DNA of 64,000 bases from Desulfovibrio sp. (lineage in GTDB: Bacteria; Desulfobacterota; Desulfovibrionia; Desulfovibrionales; Desulfovibrionaceae). Position 1 is the first letter of the stretch, and each line of letters opens with the position of its first letter. Where the stretch lies: contig JAQYWK010000005.1 in assembly GCA_030145055.1 (NCBI GenBank), positions 62,001-126,000 on the forward strand, read 5' to 3'. This document shows, in pieces, positions 35,209 to 44,280 of this stretch. A program made the translations under genes and the position numbers. Under the pieces are notes generated by a model. It was given only the letters and a program-made list of their open reading frames with translations, was not told where the DNA came from and did no database searches.

Positions 35209-35658
35209 TTGAAAAAAAGACTTTTAAGCTTGTTGTGTGTGCTGTTTATCCTGTCTATTAGTTGCGTGTCCTATGCCGCTAATGATCACGAACTTCCTTG
35301 GGGAAAAGACTTCTCAACATTTAAGAATTTGACCTTCTCGCATGAGCGCGGGGATGTTAAATACTATACAGTTAATGATGAAAAGGTCTGTGAGGTCACT
35401 AAGATCGCAGCTGCCAAAGTTACTTACGCTTTTAAGAGTGGTAAGTTGTATGCTAGGATAGTTAACATTCTTGATTCCACCGATCTTGACAAGCTTCACA
35501 AGCATTTCAGTGATAGTTTCGGAAAATCAAAGGTATCCACTCAAGATGGCTGGAATATTAATAAGTGGGTTAAAGGTGATGTTAAGATTAAGTTAAAAGA
35601 GGATGTTGAAGAAACAGTGCACAAGCTCGGGATGTATTATACGCCTCTTGCTGATTAA
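35209..35658 (+). CDS. Small periplasmic protein of unknown function
   Basis: A 149-aa protein. I start at TTG 35209 because GGAGG lies seven bases upstream and the product then begins with a standard signal peptide (KKRLLSLL... cleaved after YA, about residue 23). The longer frame from 35164 would bury it. The mature part is lysine-rich with alternating strands (KVTYAFKSGKLYARIVNI) and one cysteine. It resembles small envelope proteins of Desulfovibrio, but I recognise no family. The chemoreceptor gene ends 107 bases upstream, so a functional link is possible but unsupported. Confidence 0.65.
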   Translation: MKKRLLSLLCVLFILSISCVSYAANDHELPWGKDFSTFKNLTFSHERGDVKYYTVNDEKVCEVTKIAAAKVTYAFKSGKLYARIVNILDSTDLDKLHKHFSDSFGKSKVSTQDGWNINKWVKGDVKIKLKEDVEETVHKLGMYYTPLAD

Positions 35659-35731
35659 TTTAGTATGGCCAAGAGTGGTGATGCATAAGTGCTCATCAAT
35701 AATCTCATTATATTAGATTGCCAAAGAAAAT

Positions 35732-35769
35732 AAAAATGGGTTGCAGCTATTAAGCTGCAACCCATTTTT
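35732..35769. terminator. Bidirectional terminator, variant of the repeated hairpin
   Basis: The core GGGTTGCAGC/GCTGCAACCC (35738-35747 with 35754-35763) differs from the 16-25 kb copies by one compensated base pair. A and T runs flank it. Confidence 0.85.
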
Positions 35770-35804
35770 ATTTTTAATAGCGCTGAAAAGAGTGCTCGGC
35801 AAAT

Positions 35805-38800
35805 CTAATTATCCTGGGTTTTTATCTTGTAGAACATGGCATAGAGCACGGGGACGACTATCAGAGTTAGGATGGTCGCAAAAGCCAAGCCTGACATGAT
35901 GGTAACTGCCATGGCGGAGAAGAATGCATCCGCTACCAGTGGAATCATGCCTAGGATCGTTGTTGCTGCCGCCATGCTGACAGGTCTGATGCGGCTGATA
36001 GATGCATCAATAATGGCGTGATACGGCTCTTTCCCTTCAGATAATTCCAGCTTGATTTGATCGAGCAGGACCACTCCATTTTTGATAAGCATACCCGACA
36101 GACTGAAAAATCCGAGTAAGGCCATGAATCCAAATGGTTCACCTGTTAGCAGGAGTCCTGAAGATACCCCGATGATGGCAAGGGGAACAGTTAGCCATAT
36201 AATGAGCGGATTTAGAAGGTTATTGAAGAGCATTATGGTAATAAGAATCATGATGGTCACTGGAAGTATCAAGCTTTTTGCGAGACTCTTTTGGGCGTCG
36301 GAAGAGTCTTCGTGCTCGCCCCCCCATGCCATTGAATACCCCAAAGGAAGTTCCATGGTTTCGATTTGGGGCCGAATCTTTTTGAAGAAAGCGGAAGGGA
36401 ATCCTTTTATTGGCTCACAAGCTGTGGTCACGGTGAGCATTCTGTTCCGGGTTTTAAGTGTACCTAATTCCATTTCTGTTTTGAAATCCGAAACAATTTC
36501 CTCCACCGGAATCATTCGACCTGCTATAGGGCTGAAGACCTGCACATTGCCTATTTCCTGGATGTCCATACGCTCGCTTTCTGGCATTCTGGCAGTGATC
36601 GGCAGAAGGCTATCTCCATCTCTATATACGCCTACAGTTGTGCCTGAAAAAAACATTTTTATAGTGTTTGCCAAGGCTGGACGAGTTATTCCGGCAAGCT
36701 TCGCTTGCGCTTCGGATATAACAGGTTTCACAACTTTGACTTCTTGTCTCCAGTCGTCTCGGATAGATTCGGCGTTGCCGGAGTTCTGCATGATTTCTTG
36801 TGCTCTTAGAGATAACTCTCGGAGTACGTGGGTGTCGGGGCCGCTGAATCGGACTTCGACGGATGAGTCGCGTCCTGGACCAAGGCGGAATTTCTTTAGT
36901 TTGGCCTCAGCATCAGGGTACTCAGCTGCAATTTTTTGTTTGTAATGCTCAATTATTTCGTCGATCTGATGGTAGTCATTCACTTCTACCAGCAACATTC
37001 CATAGGACGTGTTCGGCTTTTCCGGGTTGTATGTGAGAATGAATCTGGGCCCGCCGCTCCCGGTAAAGGTTGTGACGGATTTGATGCGTTCGTCTTCAGC
37101 GAAGGATTTCTCAATATTTTTGAGGTCGTCGCTTGTAGACCTAATATCAGTGCCTTGTGGCAACCAATAGTGGATGAAAAAGCGCGGCTGTGTCGATGCT
37201 GGGAAAAAGTTCTGTTTGATAAATCCAAATCCATAAATTGACACCGCGAGCATAGCGACAAGAGTAAGCATTGTACCGATTCTACGGTGCAAGCAATATT
37301 CAAGGAGTAGGCGGTACCAGCGGTAGAAGCGTCCGCCATAGATGTCTTCTCCTTCATTTATTTTGGGATGCAGAAACATATCGCATAGCATTGGGGTAAT
37401 GGTCATGGCAGTAAGCCAGCTCATTGCCAGCGAGATGCACAGGACGATAAAGAGTGAGCGACAGAACTCGCCAACCGAGTCTTGACTCAGGCCTATTCCG
37501 GCGAAAGCCATGATTGCTATGATTGTGGCTCCAAGTAAGGGCCACTTGTTTTGGTTAACCACTTCGATGGCGGCCTCAAGCCTGTTCTTGCCTTCCTGAT
37601 AACGAATGAGCAATCCTTCTACTATGACGATGGCATTATCCACTAGCATGCCAAGTGCTATGATTAGTGCTCCGAGTGAGATTCGCTCAAGTGCTACGCC
37701 AGCCATCTTGATAAAGATGAATGATCCGCAAATGGTTATGAGAAGGATTGCTCCAATGAGCATACCGCTTTGCATGCCCATGAAAAGTAGCAGAACAATG
37801 ATGACAATTGCTACGGCTTCACCGAGGCTTATTGCAAAGGCATCGACTGCCTGCTCAACCCGCTTTGGCTGATAGTAGATCGGCGTGACTATGATTCCGA
37901 TGGGTGTTTGTGCCGTGAGCGATTCCAGCTTGGCGTCAATTGCCATGCCTAGATCCACCACATTTCCTGATGAAACCATGGAAACTCCCATGGTGATAGC
38001 GTTCTGGGAATTGTATCGCATTATTTGGGCGGGTGGGTCCGCATAGCCGCGCCGGATGTCGGCAATATCTCTAAGAGGGACAAGCCTTTTCCCTGTCGCG
38101 CCCTTGATAAACAAATCACCAAGACTTTCCACGGATTCAACATTACCAGTCGGCGATATCTCTACATATTCTCGGCCGATGCGGACATTTCCGGAAGGGA
38201 CAACCAGATTCCGTTGGGCAAGGGTGTCGTATACAGCCTCGAGAGAAACTCCCATCTGGCTCATTCTGGCTCTGGAAATTTCTACAAAAACGTTTTCTTG
38301 TTGCTTGCCCCATATGGTTACTTTGGCAACATTATCTACTAACAGAATCTGCTTGCGTAGGTAGTCTACGTAATCCTGCAAATCCTGTTGTGAATATCCA
38401 TCTCCAGTAACGGCAAGCATGATGCCGTATACATCGCTGAAATCATCTATTATGAGTGATGGTCCCGCGCCGGGGGGAAGGCTGCCTTGTGCGTCATTAA
38501 CTTTACGTCTGAGTTCATCCCACACCTGCGGCAGAGACTTTTTGTCATATTTGTCTTGCACTTCAACCGTAACAATGGACTGTCCTGGATTATTGACGGA
38601 TGTAACTTTTTCGAGCTGGCCGAGTTGCTGCGCCGCACTTTCTATAACGTCCGTGACTTCATTTGCCACTTCTACTGGTGTGGCGCCAGGGTAATTTGTT
38701 ATGACCAGAGCTTGCTTGATGGTGAATTCTGGGTTTTCCAGTCTTGGCATGTCAAGAAAAGCCAACACTCCACCTATTAATATGGCAAGTGTGAGCACTA

Positions 38801-38843
38801 TTGATGTGGTCCGGTTGCGAATGGTTAATTCTGCTAAGTTCAT
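35805..38843 (-). CDS. RND-family efflux permease
   Basis: A 1012-aa inner-membrane pump of the AcrB/HAE type with 12 helices and two large periplasmic loops (after helices 1 and 7). The helix-4 proton-relay region reads LGMLVDNAIVIVEG, so the usual second Asp is Asn. The repeat-typical GATIIAIMAF and GMLIKNGVVLLDQI follow. Its start overlaps the adaptor gene stop by four bases. Export is driven by proton exchange. The substrate is unknown; the TetR gene next to it suggests induction by a toxic small molecule. No outer-membrane factor is encoded here. Confidence 0.93.
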   Translation of the reverse strand: MNLAELTIRNRTTSIVLTLAILIGGVLAFLDMPRLENPEFTIKQALVITNYPGATPVEVANEVTDVIESAAQQLGQLEKVTSVNNPGQSIVTVEVQDKYDKKSLPQVWDELRRKVNDAQGSLPPGAGPSLIIDDFSDVYGIMLAVTGDGYSQQDLQDYVDYLRKQILLVDNVAKVTIWGKQQENVFVEISRARMSQMGVSLEAVYDTLAQRNLVVPSGNVRIGREYVEISPTGNVESVESLGDLFIKGATGKRLVPLRDIADIRRGYADPPAQIMRYNSQNAITMGVSMVSSGNVVDLGMAIDAKLESLTAQTPIGIIVTPIYYQPKRVEQAVDAFAISLGEAVAIVIIVLLLFMGMQSGMLIGAILLITICGSFIFIKMAGVALERISLGALIIALGMLVDNAIVIVEGLLIRYQEGKNRLEAAIEVVNQNKWPLLGATIIAIMAFAGIGLSQDSVGEFCRSLFIVLCISLAMSWLTAMTITPMLCDMFLHPKINEGEDIYGGRFYRWYRLLLEYCLHRRIGTMLTLVAMLAVSIYGFGFIKQNFFPASTQPRFFIHYWLPQGTDIRSTSDDLKNIEKSFAEDERIKSVTTFTGSGGPRFILTYNPEKPNTSYGMLLVEVNDYHQIDEIIEHYKQKIAAEYPDAEAKLKKFRLGPGRDSSVEVRFSGPDTHVLRELSLRAQEIMQNSGNAESIRDDWRQEVKVVKPVISEAQAKLAGITRPALANTIKMFFSGTTVGVYRDGDSLLPITARMPESERMDIQEIGNVQVFSPIAGRMIPVEEIVSDFKTEMELGTLKTRNRMLTVTTACEPIKGFPSAFFKKIRPQIETMELPLGYSMAWGGEHEDSSDAQKSLAKSLILPVTIMILITIMLFNNLLNPLIIWLTVPLAIIGVSSGLLLTGEPFGFMALLGFFSLSGMLIKNGVVLLDQIKLELSEGKEPYHAIIDASISRIRPVSMAAATTILGMIPLVADAFFSAMAVTIMSGLAFATILTLIVVPVLYAMFYKIKTQDN

Positions 38844-39949
38844 CCTCGGCCCCCGATCCGTCCTTTAAGCACAGTAACATTTTGGCCTTCGGACAAATAG
38901 TTGGCGCCGCCTACAATGATGGTTTCGCCTTGAATTACTCCGCTCTTTACGATGAACATGTCGTTCCTGATTCGTCCGACTTCGATTTCTCTTTTGTTCA
39001 CGATATTGTCGGCGTTCAGGATCCATACATATTTGGCCCCTTCAGGAGAGCCGAGCACGGAAGAGAATGGAATGCTGACGGTTTTGGCGGTCGCATCTTC
39101 CGGCATGCTGCCAATAATTTCCGCTGTCATGCCTGGGCGGATTCCAAGTCCGGCTGGGTTTGCCATATTCAATGTCACTTCATAGGTTTGCGTATGTGCG
39201 TTGGCCTTTGTCTGAAATTCCTTCACGGTCAAGGGGAACGAGTGTTCAGGGAATGCCTCAAATCGTGCCACAGCCTTATCAATAGGGGCGTTGCCGGAAC
39301 CAAAAGCTTTGGCCCAAAAGGATTCAGGAATATCCATTACTACATCGAGGGACGATGTATCTTCAAGTTGAACAATGGCTTCCTTTGCTTGGATATATTC
39401 ATGATTATCAATTTCTTTGACAGCAATAGTGCCGTCAAAGGGGGCTTCTAAACGGGTATATTGTAAGTTCAATTCTGCGCGGCGCAGTGATTGTTCAAGG
39501 GATAGAGCGTTGGCTCGGCTCGTCTCAAATCTACTGGTGGCTGTGTCGAAGTCAGATTGTGCAATAATGTTTTTGGCGAGAAGCTTTTTATTTCGTTCGA
39601 TATTGAGGCGAGCTTCTTTTAGTACGGATCGGTAACCAACTAGTTTGGCTCTGAGGTTGGCTACCGCAGCCTGGTAGTCTCTTTGGTCGAGTAGAGCTAT
39701 GAGCTGGCCTTTTTTGACCTGATCGCCTTCCTTAACGGTGAATTTTATGACTTGTCCTGAGATGCGAAAGGCAAGTGTGGCTTCTCTAGTTGCTTTAACC
39801 TTTCCTGGAAAGGTTCTTTTTTCCAGATTAAGATCTCCGTTGATCTTGAATGTGCGGACAGGGCGTATCGGCTCTATTTTTTTGATTTCTTCATTGCAAC
39901 CGACAAGCATAGTGCTTAGCAGCAGGCATAACCAAATTGCTCTTTTCAT
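38840..39949 (-). CDS. RND efflux periplasmic adaptor lipoprotein
   Basis: A 369-aa membrane-fusion protein. The signal ends in LVGC, giving a lipidated Cys18. A lipoyl-like half motif (FRISGQVIKFTVKEGDQV) is followed by an alpha-helical hairpin (about 95-165), the second lipoyl half (APFDGTIA) and a beta-barrel. It links the inner-membrane pump to an outer-membrane channel encoded elsewhere. It is the first gene of the pump operon and has a palindromic operator 27 bases upstream of its start. Confidence 0.92.
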   Translation of the reverse strand: MKRAIWLCLLLSTMLVGCNEEIKKIEPIRPVRTFKINGDLNLEKRTFPGKVKATREATLAFRISGQVIKFTVKEGDQVKKGQLIALLDQRDYQAAVANLRAKLVGYRSVLKEARLNIERNKKLLAKNIIAQSDFDTATSRFETSRANALSLEQSLRRAELNLQYTRLEAPFDGTIAVKEIDNHEYIQAKEAIVQLEDTSSLDVVMDIPESFWAKAFGSGNAPIDKAVARFEAFPEHSFPLTVKEFQTKANAHTQTYEVTLNMANPAGLGIRPGMTAEIIGSMPEDATAKTVSIPFSSVLGSPEGAKYVWILNADNIVNKREIEVGRIRNDMFIVKSGVIQGETIIVGGANYLSEGQNVTVLKGRIGGRG

Positions 39950-39976
39950 GTTTTCTCCATTTGCTGAAATAAGTTA

Positions 39977-39994
39977 ATCAATCAGTTGATTGAT
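39977..39994. promoter_or_regulatory. Palindromic operator upstream of the efflux operon
   Basis: ATCAATCA-GT-TGATTGAT is a perfect palindrome between the adaptor gene and the TetR gene end. A related palindrome lies in front of the TetR gene, which supports binding by that repressor. Confidence 0.72.
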
Positions 39995-40011
39995 TTTAAT
40001 GTAAAAAAAAA

Positions 40012-40593
40012 TTACTGCCAGAGCTGAGAGGCGCCTCTCTGAAGTATTGTGGTGACTATTCTTATGTATTTTTCAAAATTGGCATCGTCATCTATGTATG
40101 TTCCGCCGCCCAAAAGGTAATCAGAAAAAATCGTTCCCATGATCGTGGTGAAGATCATGTCCGATTCATGCTCGTCTTTTACGTTTGTGATTCCTATTTT
40201 TTCCAAAAAAATGGAAAATTGATTCCATACCCGTTCTTGTAATGCTTCACTGAGATCTCGTATTTCTTCTCTGTTACTATTGAGTTCTCTTAATCCAACA
40301 ATGTAGATATTTCTGTTTGCGCGAGCCGCTGTCAGGAATATTCGAGTGGTGTGCACACTCAGGCTATCCATATCGGTTGATTTTGCGAGGGTTTCCTTCT
40401 TACTTTCTAGAAGCAGAACTGTGAATTGTATAAATATTTCACGAAGTAAGCCGCTCTTGCCAGCATAATAGTATGAGAGCATAGCGCTATTGACGCCTGA
40501 TTCATTCGCGATATCGCGGATTCCAACAGCATCATATGAGCGTTCGGCAAAAAGTTTTGCCCCAGCTGTAAATATCAATTCCTTTTTAGTCAT
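40012..40593 (-). CDS. TetR-family repressor of the efflux operon
   Basis: A 193-aa regulator. The N-terminal helix-turn-helix (IRDIANESGVNSAMLSYYYAGK) is typical of TetR, and the C-terminal helical ligand domain is of the CerR/DUF1956-like length. I start at ATG 40593; TTG 40602 is in frame, but its three extra residues add nothing. It is encoded just upstream of the adaptor-pump genes on the same strand and has its own palindromic operator, so it is probably autoregulated and releases the pump operon on ligand binding. Confidence 0.9.
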   Translation of the reverse strand: MTKKELIFTAGAKLFAERSYDAVGIRDIANESGVNSAMLSYYYAGKSGLLREIFIQFTVLLLESKKETLAKSTDMDSLSVHTTRIFLTAARANRNIYIVGLRELNSNREEIRDLSEALQERVWNQFSIFLEKIGITNVKDEHESDMIFTTIMGTIFSDYLLGGGTYIDDDANFEKYIRIVTTILQRGASQLWQ

Positions 40594-40602
40594 GGAATTC
40601 AA

Positions 40603-40618
40603 TTAATCGTTTGATTAA
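40603..40618. promoter_or_regulatory. Palindromic operator upstream of the tetR-like gene
   Basis: TTAATC-GTTT-GATTAA lies 10 bases before the repressor start and shares the AATC/GATT half-sites with the operator at 39977. The position would block initiation. Confidence 0.6.
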
Positions 40619-40695
40619 CTTGTGTCAACTTTTAATTATGTCATCGTTACCAAATGTGTTGTCATAGCTAGTATGGTGTAAGAGTAAGCAAAGAA

Positions 40696-40740
40696 AAATT
40701 CCTGAATTACAGCATAATTAAATGCGTAATTCAGGAATTT
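40696..40740. terminator. Terminator of the citrate synthase gene
   Basis: A 15-bp perfect stem (40696-40710 with 40726-40740); its loop contains a further GCAT/ATGC pairing. A T run follows on the minus strand. Confidence 0.9.
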
Positions 40741-40784
40741 CATGGTTTAATTGACTGAATTAATTAGCTTTAGATCTTCTCTGG

Positions 40785-42071
40785 TTATTTCCTGAAATCA
40801 ATGGGCATATAGTTACGTTCTGTTTCGCCAGTGTATATCTGTCTCGGGCGGTTGATTCTGGTGTTTGGATTTTCGAAATCTTCGTACCAGTGAGCAATCC
40901 AACCGGGCATACGTCCAATTGCAAACATTACAGGGAACATGGCAACCGGGATACCTAGTGCGCGAAGGATGATTCCGGAGTAGAAATCAACATTCGGGTA
41001 AAGTTTGCGCTCGGTGAAGTACTCATCCGCTAGCGCTTTCCCCTCCAGTTCCATTGCGATGTCTAAAAGTTCATCGTTGAAACCTTGCTGCAGCAGGTCG
41101 TGGGTTGCATGTTTTAGGATGCGCGCACGTGGGTCAAAGCTCTTGTAGATACGGTGACCAAATCCCATTAGCTTGCATTCTTTTCTTTTTACGCGCTCAA
41201 GATATTCATCAATGGTGTAGTCTCCGCTCTTAATATGCTCGAGCATATCAATAACAGCTGAGTTTGCTCCGCCGTGTAAGCGTCCCCAGAGGGCGCATAT
41301 TCCGGCTGAGACAGATGCAAAAATATTTGCCTGTGTCGATCCAACCATGCGGACAGTTGAGCATGAACAGTTCTGTTCGTGATCGGCGTGCAACATGAAC
41401 ACTAATGAGAGCGCCTTAACGGCTGCTTCTGGGGGATCATAATGCTTATTTGGGATCGAAAACATCATATGCAGAAAGTTATGGCAGTAACTGAGATCCG
41501 GATCCGGGTACATGAACGGTCTGCCTATGGATTTTCTGTATGAAAATGCAGCAATGGTTCTTATCTTAGATATTATTTTACCCACAGCTAGGAAAAATTC
41601 CGCCTTATTATTAATGTCATAGAGGTCTGTATGGTAGCTACCGAGGGCGTTAATTACCGCGGACAGAATCGCCATGGGCTGACTTTTGTGAGATGGGAAT
41701 CCATTGAAGTGGTGAAGTAGATCTTCATGGATTAGTTCTTCAGCACAAAGCAGCGCTCTGAACCTGGCAAGGTCTTCCTTGATTGGAAGTTGTCCGAAAA
41801 TAAGAAGCCAAGCTGTTTCGATGAAGTTACCATGTTCGGCAAGTTCTTCGATGGGATACCCTCTGTAGCGCAGGATTCCGTTTTCGCCATCAACAAAGGT
41901 TATGTTACTTTTACATGCACCTGTGTTACCGAATCCAGGGTCGAATGTTATCAGTCCACTTTCAGAACGCAGTCTTGAGATATCAATACCGACTTCGCCT
42001 TCTGATCCTGTGATGACAGGCAGTTCGTATTCTTTGCCGTTGTAGTTAAGTGTAGCTTTATCATTGCTCAT
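40785..42071 (-). CDS. gltA: Citrate synthase (Si-type, hexameric class)
   Basis: A 428-aa cytoplasmic enzyme condensing oxaloacetate and acetyl-CoA. Catalytic His in SIPNKHYDPP-like and LHADHEQN segments, GFGHRIYKSFDPR (oxaloacetate binding, catalytic His) and Asp in PNVDFYSG are all present. The N-terminal strand-rich domain (first 60 residues) marks the type II, NADH-sensitive class. In many sulfate reducers this enzyme serves glutamate synthesis in an incomplete cycle. It is monocistronic, with a long upstream gap shared with a divergent iron-sulfur gene. Confidence 0.96.
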   Translation of the reverse strand: MSNDKATLNYNGKEYELPVITGSEGEVGIDISRLRSESGLITFDPGFGNTGACKSNITFVDGENGILRYRGYPIEELAEHGNFIETAWLLIFGQLPIKEDLARFRALLCAEELIHEDLLHHFNGFPSHKSQPMAILSAVINALGSYHTDLYDINNKAEFFLAVGKIISKIRTIAAFSYRKSIGRPFMYPDPDLSYCHNFLHMMFSIPNKHYDPPEAAVKALSLVFMLHADHEQNCSCSTVRMVGSTQANIFASVSAGICALWGRLHGGANSAVIDMLEHIKSGDYTIDEYLERVKRKECKLMGFGHRIYKSFDPRARILKHATHDLLQQGFNDELLDIAMELEGKALADEYFTERKLYPNVDFYSGIILRALGIPVAMFPVMFAIGRMPGWIAHWYEDFENPNTRINRPRQIYTGETERNYMPIDFRK

Positions 42072-42739
42072 AGAAGTCTCCTCTGGGTTTCAAGCCAGTG
42101 CGCGCCGTCATTGTTTGATTAAGAGGCAATTACCCATTTCAAAAAATCTCCGCCTTTCCAATATGAAAAGGGCTGAAGTATTTCTACTTATAGGTATTGC
42201 AGTTTCCGGCGGTGAGGTTTTTGTCACCTCAATTAAATCCGGGTTTAGAGCGGGCAAATCGTGGCTTTGTCACTGGGATCAAGTCAGCTGCGGCTTGATT
42301 ATACGTCACCAGTGTATGAGTTATACGGCTGAAAATTCGGGGTAAAGACGGTTGCTTCCTCCCCTGATGTTGAACAATTAATATGCAATTGTCGGCCAAA
42401 AGTCCAGTCAAAACGGGCCATGTTTTCTCTTCTGCAAAGGGAGGTTGCGGCTGAATTATTGTTTGTTATAATTGTCAAAAAGAAACAATAATTCGCAATA
42501 CTCTTGCATGTACTATTCCCGTGCTTACTTTGTATGAGACGCGGTTGATGGTGTTACTCTTATTTTTGTGATACATCTTAAGATAAATCGTAATGTATAT
42601 TTCCCATTTTATAACGTTTGTTTTGGTTAAAAAAAGGTTAAACATTAGTTTGTTTTTATTGATGAATATGGATATACGGTGTCGTTTTTTTGTTTCTTGA
42701 ATTGTTGATTTTAAATGTTGAGTCCAACTCGGAAAAAAT
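42072..42739. other. Divergent intergenic region between gltA and an iron-sulfur operon
   Basis: 668 bases without a convincing gene. A perfect 12-bp inverted repeat, GAATTATTGTTT/AAACAATAATTC (42453-42464 with 42483-42494), lies near the middle. A short GAGGT/ACCTC hairpin is nearer gltA. Several AT-rich tracts precede the iron-sulfur gene. I see no riboswitch motif. A 60-codon frame at 42163-42345 lacks a ribosome-binding site and is probably chance. Confidence 0.45.
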
Positions 42740-43732
42740 ATGAAGTCGAAAAAGACAGGAATTTCAAGACGTAATTTTTTGAAGGGATTAGGAGTTGGGA
42801 GTGCCGCAGCACTTTTGCCTTCTGTAGCTCCTTCATTTGTCAGCGCGGCCTCGCCTAAGACCGAAGAGCTTATGACCTTGCTTGATATTTCTAAGTGCAC
42901 AGGGTGCGGTGAATGTGTGCAGGGCTGCTCGGAGGTTAATGAATCCAAGTATCCTGATCCCATAAAGCCATACCCGGGAATGTATCCTGCATCGCTCGCA
43001 AAGCCCGAAGACTGGTCTGGTAAACGGGATGTTGATGATCGGCTGACTCCTTACAACTGGCTATACATCCAGACTGCGGCAGTTGAATATAATGGAGTGT
43101 CGCACGAAATAAATATCCCTCGTCGTTGTCTGCATTGTGAGAATCCTCCGTGTGCGAATCTGTGTCCGTGGGGCGCGGCGGCCAAGCAGAAAAACGGAAT
43201 CGTACGGATTTTTGATAATGTGTGTCTTGGCGGGGCAAAGTGCCGTGCTGTATGTCCTTGGCATATTCCTCAACGGCAAACCGGAGTTGGATTATATCTG
43301 CGCCTGCTTCCAAAATTCGCAGGTAATGGTGTCATGTATAAATGTGACCGTTGTTATAATCGTATAGATGAAGGGAAGCTGCCCGCATGCGTTGAAGTTT
43401 GCCCTGAATCTGTGCAGACGATAGGTCCACGCAGTGAAATTCTGGCCAAAGCGCATGCGCTTGTTGAAAAAAACGGGTGGTTTATTTACGGGGAAGATGA
43501 AAATGGCGGGACTAATACGGTTTACGTTTCGCCCGTCCCATTTGATCTCCTAAATGGTGCAGTCGAAAAGGGCGCTGGAAAGCCCGGTTTGCAAGCCGTT
43601 GCGGACTCAATGGCAGATGAAGAGAAACTTGCAACAGCCATAGCGATTGCTCCTTTTGCAGGAATAGCTGCCGGAATCATCAAGGTTGGCCGCTATTTGT
43701 CTTCTTCTACAAAGGAGAATGACAATGAATAA
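42740..43732 (+). CDS. Periplasmic TAT-exported four-cluster ferredoxin (HybA/FdnH-like)
   Basis: A 330-aa iron-sulfur protein. A twin-arginine signal (RRNFLK, Arg10-Arg11) shows export in folded form. Cysteine groups CTGCGECVQGC (53-63), CENPPCANLC, CLGGAKCRAVC and CDRCYN...CVEVC supply four [4Fe-4S] clusters in the order of HybA, FdnH and DmsB subunits. The C-terminus has a hydrophobic Ala/Ile-rich stretch that may be a membrane anchor. It overlaps a small membrane-protein gene by eight bases. No catalytic molybdenum or hydrogenase subunit is present, so the pair may pass electrons between a separately encoded periplasmic enzyme and the quinone pool. Confidence 0.88.
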   Translation: MKSKKTGISRRNFLKGLGVGSAAALLPSVAPSFVSAASPKTEELMTLLDISKCTGCGECVQGCSEVNESKYPDPIKPYPGMYPASLAKPEDWSGKRDVDDRLTPYNWLYIQTAAVEYNGVSHEINIPRRCLHCENPPCANLCPWGAAAKQKNGIVRIFDNVCLGGAKCRAVCPWHIPQRQTGVGLYLRLLPKFAGNGVMYKCDRCYNRIDEGKLPACVEVCPESVQTIGPRSEILAKAHALVEKNGWFIYGEDENGGTNTVYVSPVPFDLLNGAVEKGAGKPGLQAVADSMADEEKLATAIAIAPFAGIAAGIIKVGRYLSSSTKENDNE

Positions 43733-44189
43733 TATTCTTTTTGTACGGTTTTTTAAAATTGTGGTATTTTTTATGGCTCTAACCGGAGTCGCGCAGATGC
43801 CTATCTTTAAAAGATATTATATTTCGGATCTGCCGGGGTTAGGCTGGCTGGCTGATTTTTACCTAACCAATAAAATTCACTATGCACTCGCTGCGGTGCT
43901 GATCTTCTTGGTTATGTACCTTGCTACCGAATATATTTTGACTAAACGTAACAGCATGAAGCTTTCCCGTTGCGGTGTGGTCCGCGCTTCACTCTTCGCG
44001 CTAATAATATTTACGGGAGTTTTCCGTGTTATCAAAAACCTGCCGTATGTCACCATGGACCCATTTACAGTTATGATGATTGATTGGACTCATTTGGTTT
44101 TTGCGATGTTGCTCGGAATAGTTGCCTTAATGGCGTTTATACGGGGCAAGTCGTCTTACTTTGAGGAAAGTAGAAATCTTATAAGATAA
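43725..44189 (+). CDS. Small membrane subunit, probable cytochrome b-like anchor
   Basis: A 154-aa integral membrane protein with four predicted helices. His residues in KIHYALA and THLVFAM sit at helix ends or within helices, as for haem-b ligands of small quinone-reactive subunits. The start is ATG 43725 with AAGGAG eight bases upstream, overlapping the iron-sulfur gene. It is the presumed membrane partner of that protein. I am sure of the membrane nature but not of haem binding. Confidence 0.72.
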   Translation: MNNILFVRFFKIVVFFMALTGVAQMPIFKRYYISDLPGLGWLADFYLTNKIHYALAAVLIFLVMYLATEYILTKRNSMKLSRCGVVRASLFALIIFTGVFRVIKNLPYVTMDPFTVMMIDWTHLVFAMLLGIVALMAFIRGKSSYFEESRNLIR

Positions 44190-44197
44190 GTTCAATA

Positions 44198-44235
44198 GTA
44201 AAGTCCCGCTGAACTAATGTTCAGCGGGACTTTAC
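44198..44235. terminator. Bidirectional terminator
   Basis: A 15-bp perfect stem (44200-44214 with 44219-44233) with a four-base loop lies between the convergent iron-sulfur and moeA operons. Confidence 0.92.
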
Positions 44236-44280
44236 TACGTTATGATAAATATGTGTTTTGTTAATTTGCGGTCTATAAGT

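Noticed and set aside
42163-42345. A 60-codon ORF upstream of gltA
   Set aside because: No ribosome-binding site and no recognisable protein features.
42475-42963. A long minus-strand frame opposite the iron-sulfur gene start
   Set aside because: It runs antisense to a clear TAT signal and ferredoxin sequence, so it is a shadow frame.
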